DNA of 64,000 nucleotides from Volvox africanus (taxonomy: Eukaryota > Chlorophyta > Chlorophyceae > Chlamydomonadales > Volvocaceae): assembly GCA_030268105.1 (NCBI GenBank), contig BSDZ01000002.1:27724-91723 (forward strand), read 5' to 3'. The stretch's first letter is position 1, and every line of letters starts with the position of its first letter. Both the position numbers and the translations under genes were made by a program. This document shows, in pieces, positions 22,404 through 35,305 of this stretch. The notes below the pieces were generated by a model that saw only the letters and a program-made list of their open reading frames with translations, made no database searches and was not told the origin of the DNA.

Positions 22404-23018
22404 AAGTGTGGCGTGGTGGGTGTCGCACAGGAGTCGCACCCTGGTCGCCCCTTGCATGATAAGATCATCTGGACATCCCACCAGGGAGCATCAAATCTGA
22501 GGTGTGGGGGGGTGGAAGACGGGGTACCAGGTACGCAGGAACTGGTTTAACAAGTTATATTAAATCAACATATATCTTGTTAACTGGCAAAAAGAGGTTT
22601 TTTGACATTCTGGGTTTCCTCGGGAAAGTCGGTATGCTGGATCATGAATGGTAGAGTTAATCGTTGTGGCAACCAGAATCCGTTTTGACAACAAACAGCT
22701 TTTTTGCATGGTTGCTTGCAGTAAAAATCGTTACATACTTAACACTCAACCGTTACATACCTAGCTGGTTGTATAAAGGATAGATCATTGGCAACTTTCG
22801 CGACAAACCCAACCAGCCTATCCTTACGGTGACAGGCAAGAAGGCTGCCTATGAGATGTTACGAGCCAGAGCTGCAGTAACGATACTCGCAGTAACGATT
22901 CTTTGTTAATATTTGATTCCTACTTAATACAGCGCCAGACCGTAGTGCCAGAAGTACGTAAACCACAGTTTATTACACAGTTTTGGTTGGTGATCACAGC
23001 GCCGTTTTTTCTTTCATC

Positions 23019-25927
23019 ATGGATAAGGGACCATGCGTGACTTGTCCCCACTTTCGTCGGTGGGCCACTTGCTAGAAGGGCTTACGACAACGATTGGCTG
23101 TCAGCGGGTGAGGAAGGGGGCAGGTAGTTCTTCCGGTGAATATGTTGGGCGCACTGGCGCGCTTAACAGGCGCGGTTGGGGTTATGACTTACTGTGTGAG
23201 GCGACTGGCTTTGCGTGTCTCAAATTGCGGATGCGGTTTTGGGGGTTTTAAGGGTTTTCCAGAATTCTTGGACGACAAGTGGCCAGGAAAGCCATGAACG
23301 GCGTTTCCTGGACGCAAGCATTCCCAATCTATACCTATGCCCCCTCCCCTTCTGGTATCATCGGGTCCCTGGTTCTGTAATCTCGTGTATTAAACACTTG
23401 GCGGCCCCGCTTAACTTGTCATGGGATCAAGCAACTATGCACGACGGGGAGGCATCCCGTTGCCATCCACTTTATTGCCACCAGTCACATCACACTCCTG
23501 CAGCCCGCAGCCGTGGCTGCAATCCCCCTACTTCCACCGGCGGTGCCCCCAACTCCCGTCTGCCTGGTGCGGGGTCTTGCAGAATGATGACGGTTTGTCG
23601 TACACCCTGAATAATCCACTCCCGTACCAACAACCCAGATCGGGTTATCATGGCGGCCATGGAGGAGGTCGGGCACATGTGCGAGATGCTGAAAGTAAAC
23701 GATGTGGTCATAGATCGGGATTTGGGGATCTACAAGGAGGTGGTGCAGGTGAGAGGCGCGGGTTCCCAGGGCCAGAGTCAGTCTTGGCAAATTGTAATTG
23801 GGCTTCGGTGGTCGCAATCGGACGTCTTAAGAGGATTTGATGAGACGACATAAGAGGACGATACTCCTAACATGCCCGACCATGCCATGCCACATCACAC
23901 CCTAGCTGACCTAACATGCCCTGCTGTCCTCGCAGGCCAAGTCGTTGAAGGGGCGGTCTATCAGGGCGGAGAGGCGCTGGGTGGGGATGAGGGGAGTCTG
24001 TAGCTGGTGCAGAGTAACCTGTGGGGGGAAGGGCAGTGGGTTAGCGCATGAAGCCGAGTTTGTTGACGACTACCGAACATAGGGGATAGAGTAAGTTAGC
24101 AAATGGTGTCGAATAGCAGGCAGAGGTGTACCTGCGCCCATCTTTTAATTTTCCTCCAAAGTTCCCAGCACTTTACATGTGTTTAATGCATGATCGTCCG
24201 CTCCGGAGCACAGACCCTGGCGGCCTCCTGCCTCTTCTGGGCGTGTCGGCAAGGGAAGCAGGCGTGCACGTTTAAGGAGATCGTGGCGGTGCAGGGTAAC
24301 GACGTGAGCAAGGAGATCGGCCGGTGCTTCAAGGTGGGCAGGTCGGTGGGCGGGTTGGTGGATGGGTGGCCGAGGTGGAGGCGTAGATGGGTGTCCCTGA
24401 TGAAATTTCAGTGAATTCCGGAATGTGGTCCCCGTAATGAAGGAATGGCATGTGATTATGTATATGTCCGTATGTGTGTGTCTCTGGGGTCTAGGAATGG
24501 GTGGGGTGGAAATCGGTAACACTGGCTATGTAGCTTTGCAGTCGTCCCAATGCCCATCCGCACGCTGTTCAGCTCCATTCTCCTAAACAATGCGGTTTAA
24601 CCACATTCATGAGTTCACCCCTCAATCATCCCTAAATCTCCTCCCGCCCATCCACCACCCGCCAACAGGACCTCCAGTAGATCAAGAAGATCGAGCTGCA
24701 GAAGCAGGGCGCCTCAGCGGACACTCTGGTCTTCACTATGAACCAGACCGTGCAGCACCCGGCGGAGTTCGTGTTGGGTGGTATGGGGGGCCAAGGGCTG
24801 ACTTGAGGAGCGAGGGTTCTGTGGCGGGTTTCGGTGTGTTTTTGTTTGTGTGTGTATGCCCCGCCTCCCCCGGGGAAGGGGAAAGGGAGTAAACACGGGT
24901 CAGAGGAAGCATACCATGTGCTTGAATCCGGAAGTATCATCGTTCCGCCATTCACCTGGTTCCGCATTGCCATCTGAGCTCAACGCTTGGGGCACTGTGC
25001 GGTGCTGCATCCTGGACGAACCGGGGTTTCCTTAGCTCCTGACCCCGAGGCGGTTGACAGTATAGACAGGGGGGGAGTGCCTAATGTGTGTATAGGCTTC
25101 ATGACCGTGTGGGTCGGTGTTCGTTTTCCATCCCCCCGAGGTGCACTCGAATTGCCGCAAACATGCATATCTGCGTTTACATCCTGTTGACCGACCGAAA
25201 CCGAAACTGATCACAACGCCAGCGTACTCACTTGTCCATAGCACAATTGCTGCAACCAGCTGCGGCTTGAGTCTTAGTGTAAGAAGCTGGCGCGGGGCGT
25301 TGCGCAGAACGCTTAGCCGGCAGACCGGAGGGTCCCATGGGACGGTCATATCATGGGCCAGTCGTACACCAACACCCATCGCGTCTGCCGTCGTTTTCAT
25401 CGCTAAGGTGCTGTGGGAGGTGAGGGCGAGGAAAAAATAGTTAGGTCTGGGTAGATTTCTTTATCGTGTAAGGCTCAATCGGTGTTTGCTTTTACTGTAC
25501 TCCCGTATCTGGTCTGATGTGAAGAGAGCAGGGCGCTATCGTACACGTTTGGTGGTAAACGGCATTTACGGTCACGTATCATTGAAGATTTCAATTCAGT
25601 TGCGTATGGAAGTCGGCAGTGCTGTCATTACCTTTGCGGAATGGGGCTGTGATGTTGCAATCAATGCGATGATTAATTCTTAGTTTCATAACACAGCAAC
25701 CACAATCGGATGGGGGGCGGTGGGAAATGCGCCAGGGGTGCCATCCTCGCATCTCTGCATTTGTGGGTGTTTGTCTACAAAAGACCCTGGAGAACTCTAC
25801 AAGAGCGGTGTACATCCTCGTCCGTACATCCCCCGGGGGACATATAGCCGTGCGAGTTATTATGTCTTTGGCTAAAGAAGTTAAGAGAGTCCCCGACTAC
25901 AGCGGGGCAAACCTCACTAAGATCTGA
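23019..25927 (+). CDS. Transcription factor IIB (copy 2)
   Basis: Same gene as the copy at 10746. Exons: ATG 23019; 23639-23748 (intact, 110 nt); 23935-23979; 24214-24333; 24681-24770; an exon ending 25419; 25784-25927. The cyclin repeat 1 exons are all in frame. The last exon has an extra A near 25793 and a compensating loss near 25832, so about 13 codons are read out of frame. Confidence 0.9.
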
Positions 25928-26238
25928 TCACCCCGCCTCTCGCTCTCCATCCCCGTCACTGCATTTGTAACGTTTACCTTTCGCCGCAACACACATTCGA
26001 GGAATCTCAAGACACTGCTGTAAATTACAACACGACAAAAAACTAACAGGTGTAAAGGCAGCAGATTGGCGGCGACGGCTTTATTAAATTTACATGTCCG
26101 CTATGTTAAAGCCTTACGACGGCACCTCCCTAAGCACCAGAGGTCACGGTGCCGGCTTCAGGGTATCTAATCAATGCTCAGCGATCGTATCTGAGGGAAA
26201 AAAAGAGCAGATAGTGCAATCCAGCGGCACAGCTGATT

Positions 26239-26287
26239 CCCCTCCCCCTCCCCTCCCCCTCCCCCTCCCCCTCCCCCTTTCCCTTTC
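26239..26287. repeat. CCCCCT simple repeat, copy 3 (49 bp)
   Basis: Same tract and same length as copy 1; the flank lacks one G just upstream. Confidence 0.95.
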
Positions 26288-26617
26288 TTAAAGAATTCTG
26301 AACTTTTGTGCCATTAGTACACCGAATAGGTCCTTGGCGTGGTGGCGTCATTAAGCCTCAGAAACTGTGTGTGACACAGGGTGAAACAGCCGCCCCGGGG
26401 TTACAATCCTCCCCACCCTGCAGTGAACGTCCTCGGGCGCCCCTGGCACCCCGTAGGACAGCTTGCGCCTTGCACCCGACGGATGGGGTTAATACGCTGG
26501 GTTTGATTGGGTACGGCAATACAAAAGTCATTGCATCCATCACCCCCTGTACCAAGTTGACTCAAATGGATCGTGCATGGAATCGCTTTTTATTTGGTCG
26601 CTTGTTGTATATAAATA

Positions 26618-27142
26618 TCACTGCGACTGGACTCCGCGAAAGTCAGTCTGGCTCTCCGGCCTCTGGCCCTTATGGCCTGTCACGGCACAAGAGACAAGAC
26701 CCGACCGCCAACCCCCACAAGCAAGTCTATAACCCTTCCACCATCCAGCTGTATTTGCATCCTGCTACGTGGTAGCGAGTGAGCTGATTTAGGTGACTCA
26801 CAGTCCTTTACACAGAGATTCTCAACACGGGGACGTGCATGGGCGTGCGGTAAGCCACCAGGTCCGTAGCAGTAGTCAACAGCTTTAAAAGTATCACGGG
26901 TGTAAACATTAGTTTTAGCACTCATAGCAGCAGCAGTGCCTGACCCCACTGCCAATATCGCATTTATTGGCGCGCGTTGTCAGGATACGGCAACGCAGGG
27001 GGTCCATTTACCTTGTGTTATCAGTTCACGGGGGACGCTCGGAGCAGCGGGCGTGGTAATATCTTAAATCATTTGATAGGGTGGACTGGATTCGATCTGA
27101 CACTTGCTCGTGCTGTGTGGTTCCGCGTTGATTTCCAGCCAT
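26618..27142 (-). CDS. Unrecognised three-exon minus-strand gene, copy 3
   Basis: Same gene. Exon 1 has one extra base (five G near 27030-27034). Exon 2 is intact and shows KTNVYTRDTFKAVDYCYG. One A is lost in intron 2. Confidence 0.48.
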
Positions 27143-27555
27143 TTCTTTCAGCAGTCAATTATTCCTTCAGGATATGTTTCTCGAGGAAGAATCAAGCCTT
27201 CAAACTTCCCCTTTCGCTTGCGCCCATTCCGGTAGCCTGAATCCGGACGATCTAGCTTGGCCGGGAGAGTATAACAAATAACAAACAACGCCCTGAAGAT
27301 TGAGGGGCTCGAGTACGTTGACAGTAGCAATGGCCGTAGTTGTGGCTTCAATGTTTCAAATCGCGACTGTCGTATTTCTCGTAATCACGAGCATTATTTA
27401 TAGGGTTTGGTGTTGGTGATAAGGCATCTCACGCTCATGTGACGTTGTCCTAACGTTTTTCAACCTCAGTGCACATTTGCCCGTCTCTCTGGCCGCCGTT
27501 CTTCACAACACTGTAGTCAGATCTTGTGGGATAAGGCGGAACGCCAGCACCTTTT

Positions 27556-27905
27556 ATGAGCATGGAGCAGCAACAGTCGATGCAGTCATCCGGGTTTGAG
27601 ATTGTGTCGGCCCTGATGAATGTAAGCCGTGTGGAGGACTTGTCAGTTGTTACGGCGACTGACGTCGTCAGACGGGACCAAAGCGTGATTGCGCTGCGAA
27701 CCCCTGCATGGTAAGTTGTATATCTAGCAGAGCATGTGGTCCTTGTAGCTTTTATCTTTCATCTTTGATTATGATTTTGTAACTCGCAGCGATCGGGAAT
27801 GTCAAAGAAGATGAGATGGCGTTTGCTCTTGCGGAGGCGGCCAAGGCGGAGCTCGCGTACTGAGGTGTGTGCATGGGAACGAATAAGTTCTTTGCCGTAG
27901 AGTGA
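27556..27905 (+). CDS. Unrecognised two-exon gene, copy 3 (premature stop)
   Basis: Same gene. Exon 1 27556-27710 has one extra A near 27700. Exon 2 starts at 27790 and has a substitution at 27861 turning GGA into TGA after AELAY. A substitution is unusual here, where nearly all inter-copy differences are indels. Confidence 0.48.
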
Positions 27906-29037
27906 GTTGCCGTAGAGTGCGCTTCGTTACTAGCACGTAGCCATGTTCAGGAGTCGGCAAGTCCAGTTTATTGGTGCAGCAGTCCGAATGGAATGTAGCA
28001 GTCCGCTAAGAAGCTTGCAGAAGGATTGCTTACAAAGATACGATTGCACCATCTGTTGCATGGCCAAACGAGTCCCACCATGAAGGCTCAGTGTGCAGCA
28101 TCCAGAAAAGTGCTATACAAACAAGAAATGTAATATGGAAATATGTGTTGTAAAGTAGACTATCAGACATTTGGAAGCCTGACGTTATAACGATAAAGTA
28201 GTCGTTATATGGTTTCTGATAGTTCGGTCCGGGTCAGATAATCGCGCGTATAGCACGACAGATGGGACGAGCTCAGTTTGCTAGCGTACTGCCAAGTACA
28301 GCTCCAATCACACGATTGTTTGCTAGGGGGGATCCCTATATCCGACTGATACATCACTTAATAACGATATGGAAGTTGCCTCTGCATGTACATTGGATGG
28401 AGCCTTTCTTCTCACTCGATGGTAAGATTAGTTTATAGTTAGATTCCGTACTGTTTGCTGCGTAACGCAATGAAATCACAGCTCATGGCACCAAATAGAG
28501 AAGGGCAAAAATGACATTTGGGGGATGCCCATAATGGGGTTTAGGGTTGCAGAAGGCCCTCGCTCCAGAAAGGACGCTGTACTTGTGAGAGTGAGAGTCG
28601 CAGTATTTAAGCCTTGACAAATTCTCTTGCAAATTATGGGAAGGGTAATTGGGTACTGCTTAGTTAAGCGTGGTCATGCTGGTTCTGGGTGGTTTCCAGC
28701 CTTCCACGCCCTGCCTGGCGTGAATCCTTCCCTGGGGGAGTGTAAGACGCAGGGGCCTGAGCCCAGTGGGGACCCCGGGTCGGCAGGGGTGCAGGGGCCG
28801 GGGGCAAAATGGTAGGCATGGGCGCTAATGAGGTTTTTGGTGTGTGAAGGTTTGGATTTGTTTAGCTGTGTTTTGCACGATCATTTCTGTATCCGTAAGT
28901 AAGAATGCATCTCAAACCCATCAGCGACGTGAACAATCTAGCATCAATTGTTCAACTTCTATAGCCTTTTTTGCCGAGAATATCCACCAAAATAAAGTAT
29001 GTGAGCGAACACCGTGTGTCATAGCACTGTAGCATCC

Positions 29038-29264
29038 TTACCCAGCGAATTGTGTGTAGCGGATTGCTGTAAAACCCCTTTTAACCCGTTGTACAGTGTG
29101 TGGCAGATTGCCGTTGGGCCCCCTGTACCCAGAGAACATTGTGTAACAGATTGCTGTAGCCCCCCTTACCCAGCGAAAACTGTGTAGCGGATTGCAGTAG
29201 CCCCCGTTTCACGCAATGTACAGTGTTTGGTAGATCGCCATAGCCCACCCTTACCCAGCCAATC
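29038..29264. repeat. ~43-bp minisatellite, copy 3
   Basis: Same monomers with two one-base losses in T-runs, so the minus-strand frame is broken here. Confidence 0.85.
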
Positions 29265-31364
29265 TTCAGTCATATGAACCATGCAGCATCTCCAAGTCCT
29301 TTGCACCATGATATCGCATCAAGTGCACGAGGAACGTACCATTTTACCAGCAGACGAACTGAAGCGTTAGTAGGGATTCTCATTCCTAATACGGTTATCA
29401 AGTGTGGTTATAGCCAAAACTTCAATTAATGTTACCTGCAGGGATGTGGCTGAGTCTGCCAGCACTTGCTGTGTAGGGGTCGTACATGTACGGCACACGC
29501 TAGCACAATCTCAAGGTGCAGAAGCACCCTGTCAGCACCTTGAGAGGCCTCTCAACTACTACACACACTAGAACGAATTTCCCAACAAATATATGCTTCA
29601 TTTGAATAGTTCATATGTGCATGACTCTCCTTATATTATATGTATCTTGTTGCGTAGGTACATACAGACCAAAGGAATCTTGCCTATCACTTCCTGCTTT
29701 ACAGCAGCAGATGGCCGTGCGAGTCTGAGTCTGGGCAGCACATGCAAATATATCTAGTGTGCATATTTTTTAATACCTGTATGTAGTCAAGCCCTTTTTA
29801 CGAAAAGGTACCTAACCCGTATTTCATACAAAGCTCAGTGATTATTGATGACATACTCTGTTTATGTATTATGTAGAGTAAGTCAAGTAGTCTCTTGGTA
29901 TTATTTGTATCTGAGGGGTCTTATGAACTGTAGCTTTCTGCTGCATCAATGCAGCTCAACGCTTTTGGGTTTTGTGTCAATTCCACACTTACACAACACA
30001 TGTAGCAGCGGTTTCCATGCTTCAAATGAGGCCTATACTTCCTTTGTCGGCGGATTGTGCATGTGGTGGCGGCATGCTGTGAAGGCATGCATGTTACAAA
30101 TTTGGTTTTCAAGCACTGAGAAATAAGCACTAAACATCTTGCGGCATAATGCGCTCAAAAGAAATCTTATAGAATTTTTCATCAGCTGTCCTGTCTAACT
30201 GGCTGGGCTGAAATACAAATCTGACATGGTAATTAGATCGTAAGCAAGGCCATGGAAGCGATGTGACGGGAATATGGCAGGTCCTTGCATGCTGAACATG
30301 TTGAGCCTCCATTAGACAATTGAAAAGGAAATACCCAGCCAAGCATGGCCAGCAGTTGACATGGATGCGGGTAAAGCTGCATGATAGGGGTGGTAGAAAG
30401 TTTATGATAGTCCAAAAGGATATCAAAGTTCATCGTGTGAGAAAGGAGGGGGCCACCTCTGGGGAATTGCCTTTTCCTTCCTTCTCACTATCCTCATACT
30501 CATATATGATATATCGCTCATCTCAACACATGGTACCAAATGGATGAGAGGACTTTGAATGGCATTTGAAGATTCCCTGAATTCGGTGTATGTGGGGTTG
30601 GAGAAGACCCTCCCATAAAGGATCGGTCGTCGTATGTATTACTACGGGTTTCAGTGTCAAGTTGGTGGGAGTCTCAGTCTTTCAGCTCTGACGATTTCCT
30701 TTCTGAATCCTTTGCTGGGGAGAGTGATCCTGCATGCAGCGTGTCTGGGTGTGTATTGCAGACTAAACCCGTAATGAAGGTGTTGATGAACACTACTGGC
30801 GTCCCCCTTTGGGGTAAATAGTCGCTTGCAATACGACAAGGTGTAGATGTAGGAGTATTTGACCCTCAGGTAAGCTTCCAAAATTGAAGAATCGTCTCGA
30901 CAAGTAATGACACAGCTCTGGCCGTATACAAACGTTGGTGTACGGGGATGTTACAGCCATACAGTCGTAACCATGTACTGTATGTATCTACTGATGCACG
31001 GCATATAGTATGTATACTGCTGTACAGGAAGCGCCTTTATAATACTTAGTATATTAGGATGAAATGCGTTTAGAATTATGTATTGAGCATTGACATAGTC
31101 TATTACAGCAGACAGGTAGCACGCACACGCCCAAGGATAGTAAATTATAATGATCTTTTGGCTGAGAGAAGGTTTCGGATCATTGGTGTAGAATGTCCAG
31201 TCCAGTCCATAATGAAATCATAGCTCATCATGGCACCAGAAGAGAGATGAACCTATGGTGGCATTTTTAGGTGGAATCGTCCGTGATTAATTGAGATGAA
31301 TAATGAATCTGTAACTTTATCAATCATCATTTTTGACATTTGAACTTTATTCGCTCCACCAGGT

Positions 31365-32386
31365 ATGGAGCTGCAGCAGAATTACTAATGTGCAGCAGCA
31401 GCAGCAGCAACAAGACATACAGCTGAAGCAGCTGGAGCAGCAACTGAATGAGCGGGATCAACAACTACAACAGCAGGTGGACGTGAAGCTGCAGAATGTT
31501 GCACAGCAGCAGGATGGTAAGCTGCTGGAGATCATGCGGCAGTTCACACGGCAGCAGGATGAGAAAATGCGGCAGTTCACACAGCAGCAGGATGAGAAGA
31601 TGCAAGACTTCACACGGCAGCAGGATGAGAAAATGCGGAAGTTCATGGTGCAGCAGGACGAGAAGATGCAAGACTTCGCACGGCAGCTGCTGGATGAGAA
31701 GATGCGGCAGTTCATGCAGCAAGCTGAGGTTATTCGGGAGAACCAGGTGGCCAGGTCTTACAATGTCTTCGCCATTGATGCTGACCATACCTTGGAGCCC
31801 CTGTTGGTGGAGTCGGTCCAGGCACAGCATGCCTTAGGCACTGCTCCTTCAGCTGTACCGGTCAACTTTCCCGCGACAGTGGATGCTATGTCCAAGCTCA
31901 CTAATCATGATCTGGATCAGTTGCAGGTATTTCTGATATTTATTTGCTTGGCACACATGGCAAACTGGCTCGAGAATGATTATATGGTGTGCAGCCCCAT
32001 TTTATGCCTCGTAACCTAATTAGTATTTTTAGTTCAGTGACATTCGTATTCTATCAGCAAATTTGAATTCTTCCCTAATCCCTGGCATAATGATATTGTG
32101 TTGATGGCTATGTGTATGTGCACGAATCTCTGCTGGATTAAGCCCTGAACGCAAGTTCTCTATCCGTGCATGCTTGCTGCTTGCTTCCTTTCTGTTATCT
32201 AGCCTTTTGTAATCTGTATAAATGTAGGGAGAAAGCATTACAGCTTCGTCTCCTCTTTATCTGCACGTAGGACTTCTACAACACTAAGTTTAGTGGGAAG
32301 TCCATCAAGACTCGGCGCTGTCGGTTTGCGGTATACATTGGTGCTACGGGGTCATCCGCCAGGCAGGCTTCTATATGGCAGAGTGA
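31365..32386 (+). CDS. PolyQ / hendecad-repeat protein, copy 3
   Basis: Same gene. Exons 31365-31926 (an extra A near 31381, right after the start) and 32271-32386 (one G lost near 32351). The repeat block itself is intact. Confidence 0.65.
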
Positions 32387-33018
32387 CAAAGATCATATGT
32401 GAAGGTAAAGCGACCTGTGGCCTCTGGTATGGATTGAGCAAGTGAATGAAACAACCATATTTTGGTCAATCCCCCTGTATTTCTGGCCCAGCTGTTCTTA
32501 ATACAGCATCAGCAAGGCCTCGAAGGCCTTGCTGCTATCCGTCACTCCCTAGCTGCCCTTTTGATGCCCCCTCCCCGATTGGATGGCACTAGCAAGCCGG
32601 CATGCTTACGCCCCTAGTGTGTTCGGGCCTGGCATGGCCCCAGCCCACGCGCCCTTCCCGTTTGTGTATGGGCCCCCTGGTGTTCTATGGGCCCCCTGCT
32701 TTGTCACGGTGGTACATATTACTAAACAACCCATGCCTCCCATCGCACCTTCCATGCGGTTTTCTTCCATTTTGTACGCATATGTATGCCATACTTACTG
32801 ACCTAGCATGTACATCTTTCCATCCTCCTCCAACATTATATTCCATCCTTTACTCAAATCTATCGCTTACATCCCTCCACGTTCAGGGGCACATTTTTGT
32901 CCTCGGGTGCAGGCCTCTGTCGCCTTGATTTACCTGCCTTGTACTTGTTTTGTTCACCTTTCTTTTACCCTGCGCTTACCCTTCTTTCCTCTGCCTGCGC
33001 ACGTCCTTGCCATTGCAG

Positions 33019-33292
33019 CTGCTATTGCTGCCGCTGCCCCAGGTGAGTGGGCCGCCGCAGGCTTTGAGCTGGCCGGGTTGGATGGGTGGGTTGGTCGGGT
33101 TAAGGCGTGTGTAGTTCTTTACAGGTGGGTCAAGAGGAAGACTTGCATGATAGTGGCAGCACCAGCGGTCAGATCAGCTTTGCCTGGGTACACCAACATG
33201 TGTATCACCTCACCGTCAGCAAGAAGGCCCATAGTATGCATGATACGGGTTCCTCTTCCTCTTTTGATCGCTTTGACTTACGGCCTTCATAG
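33019..33292 (+). CDS. Terminal exon(s) of an unrecognised gene, copy 3
   Basis: Same gene end: donor after 33042, terminal exon 33125-33292, intact at 168 nt. Confidence 0.4.
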
Positions 33293-34274
33293 CCACCCCA
33301 GCTTTAGTACTTTTCACCCCAGCTCGTTTCCACTTGTCCCATTGGACATTGGACAGCGTTGGCAATCATCCGACTTTCATGGTTAGTCTTCGTTCCTTCA
33401 GTACCAGCGCCAGGATACACGTCATTGTGGTATATATTGACTTGTCTTCTGGTTAGGGTTTCAGGGTTTTGCTACTCGTAGCCTTGGCAGCTACCTAGTC
33501 GACATTCAAACATTTCCACCTTGTTTACCCTGAGGGATGAAGCCAGCCCCAGCTGCCATCCTTCGCGGTTAGTGAGTGTGCTTACAGCTGCATCTCCACA
33601 GCAATCTGAGGTCTCGTTTATTCGTCATCCCTCCCGTGGCTATTGTACAGGGCCGTGGGCATTGCCAGTACCAGGAGCTGTCCGCTGAGTGATGCTGCCT
33701 ACCGTGGGCTCATCCTGTCGATGATGGCATATTATTATTCTAGCTTGATGGCTTGCTGTCTGGTGGGATTTGACTCCGGGGTCTAACTCTTCCAGCGGCT
33801 TCATTGGCCTTTGATGCGTAAAAGCTGTCTGTAGACCGCCGAATTGGTTTATGTTTATGTGTTATTGGTTTAAGGGGCCATGGTGGGTCCCGTGGGACAC
33901 CAGAGTATTTGGCCGACGAGAAGGTCATCCCGTGGGCAATGGGGCTGCTGTGGTTCTTCAAAACGGGGATCTTCCCGCCAGCCAGCACTTTACTCACCAT
34001 TGGGAGTGCTATTCTGTTTTGCAGTTGGTGGTAGTGGGTGGGTGGTGAGGTGAGGCACAAGAAGTTGTTGGAGCTAAAGCAGCTAATTGTGACCACGAGG
34101 ACAGGCAGCGCGGTGGTGTACTCTGGTGGGGTGGTGTTAAGTCCGCTGAACCTTTTGGGGAAACGTTGGCGGCAATGCAGGAGCTGCAGAGGTTCGCCAC
34201 GGGTGGTGGGCCATGTTAGCGTGCTTGACCACGTGGTGCAGGGTCTGGTGACGAGGCTATGGGCTGTATGGAAC

Positions 34275-34688
34275 TCATAATGTCTTGCCCACGTTTGGGT
34301 AACTTGCTGGTTGCACACCACCCGGGGTTTGTTGAGCAAGTGCTCAGGCACATATGTGCCGTCTTTGCCTGGAAATTGGGTTCTTGAAAAACAGTTGGGC
34401 ACTTAGCGGTCTGTGTGGATCTGGACCTGATCGGTTTGTATCCCATATGAGCGGCAAAACATACAGCTGCTGGCGTAATATGGGCGAAATTGTGGCGCAT
34501 CCTCTTACTCTGAAAACGGCAACAGAACTAATCAGTCAGCTCCTTCTTCGACGGTATCTGGCAGGTTTATGTCAGCGTGCGAACCAGGCGGCCAAAAGTG
34601 GGAAAGGGTTGGGAGGGGAGACGGGACAACATACCAGTCCCGGGAACATACTACTGGCAATTTTTAATATCTTAGGCATCTCTCTCAT
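34275..34688 (-). CDS. Possible small minus-strand gene, copy 3
   Basis: Same model. Exons 1 and 2 are intact. Exon 3 has an extra C (TTGCCCACG), and one T is lost in the second intron. Confidence 0.26.
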
Positions 34689-35305
34689 AAGTGTGGCGTG
34701 GTGGGGTGTCGCACAGGGTCGCACCCTGGTCGCCCCTTGCATGATAAGATCATCTGGACATCCCACCAGGGAGCATCAAATCTGAGGTGTGGGGGGGTGG
34801 AAGACGGGGTGACCAGGTACGCAGGAACTGTTTAACAAGTTATATTAAATCAACAATATCTTGTTAACTGGCAAAAAGAGGTTTTTTTGACATTCTGGGT
34901 TTCCTCGGGAAAGTCGGTATGCTGGATCATGAATGGTAGAGTTAATCGTTGTGGCAACCAGAATCCGTTTTGACAACAAACAGCTTTTTTGCATGGTTGC
35001 TTGCAGTAAAAAATCGTTACATACTTAACACTCAACCGTTACATACCTAGCTGGTTGTATAAAGGATAGATCATTGGCAACTTTCGCGACAAACCCAACC
35101 AGCCTATCCTTACGGTGACAGGCAAGAAGGCTGCCTATGAGATGTTACGAGCCAGAGCTGCAGTAACGATACTCGCAGTAACGATTCTTTGTTAATAATT
35201 TGATTCCTACTTAATACAGCGCCAGATCGTAGTGCCAGAAGTACGTAAACCACAGTTTATACACAGTTTTGGGTTGGTGATCACAGCGCCGTTTTTTCTT
35301 TCATC

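Larger units (their letters stand above)
12291..24561 (+). repeat. Tandem unit copy 2 (12,271 bp)
   Basis: Second copy, same orientation. It is the shortest copy, through scattered one-base losses rather than one large deletion. A 2-base insertion near 19336 breaks the polyQ exon. Confidence 0.98.
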
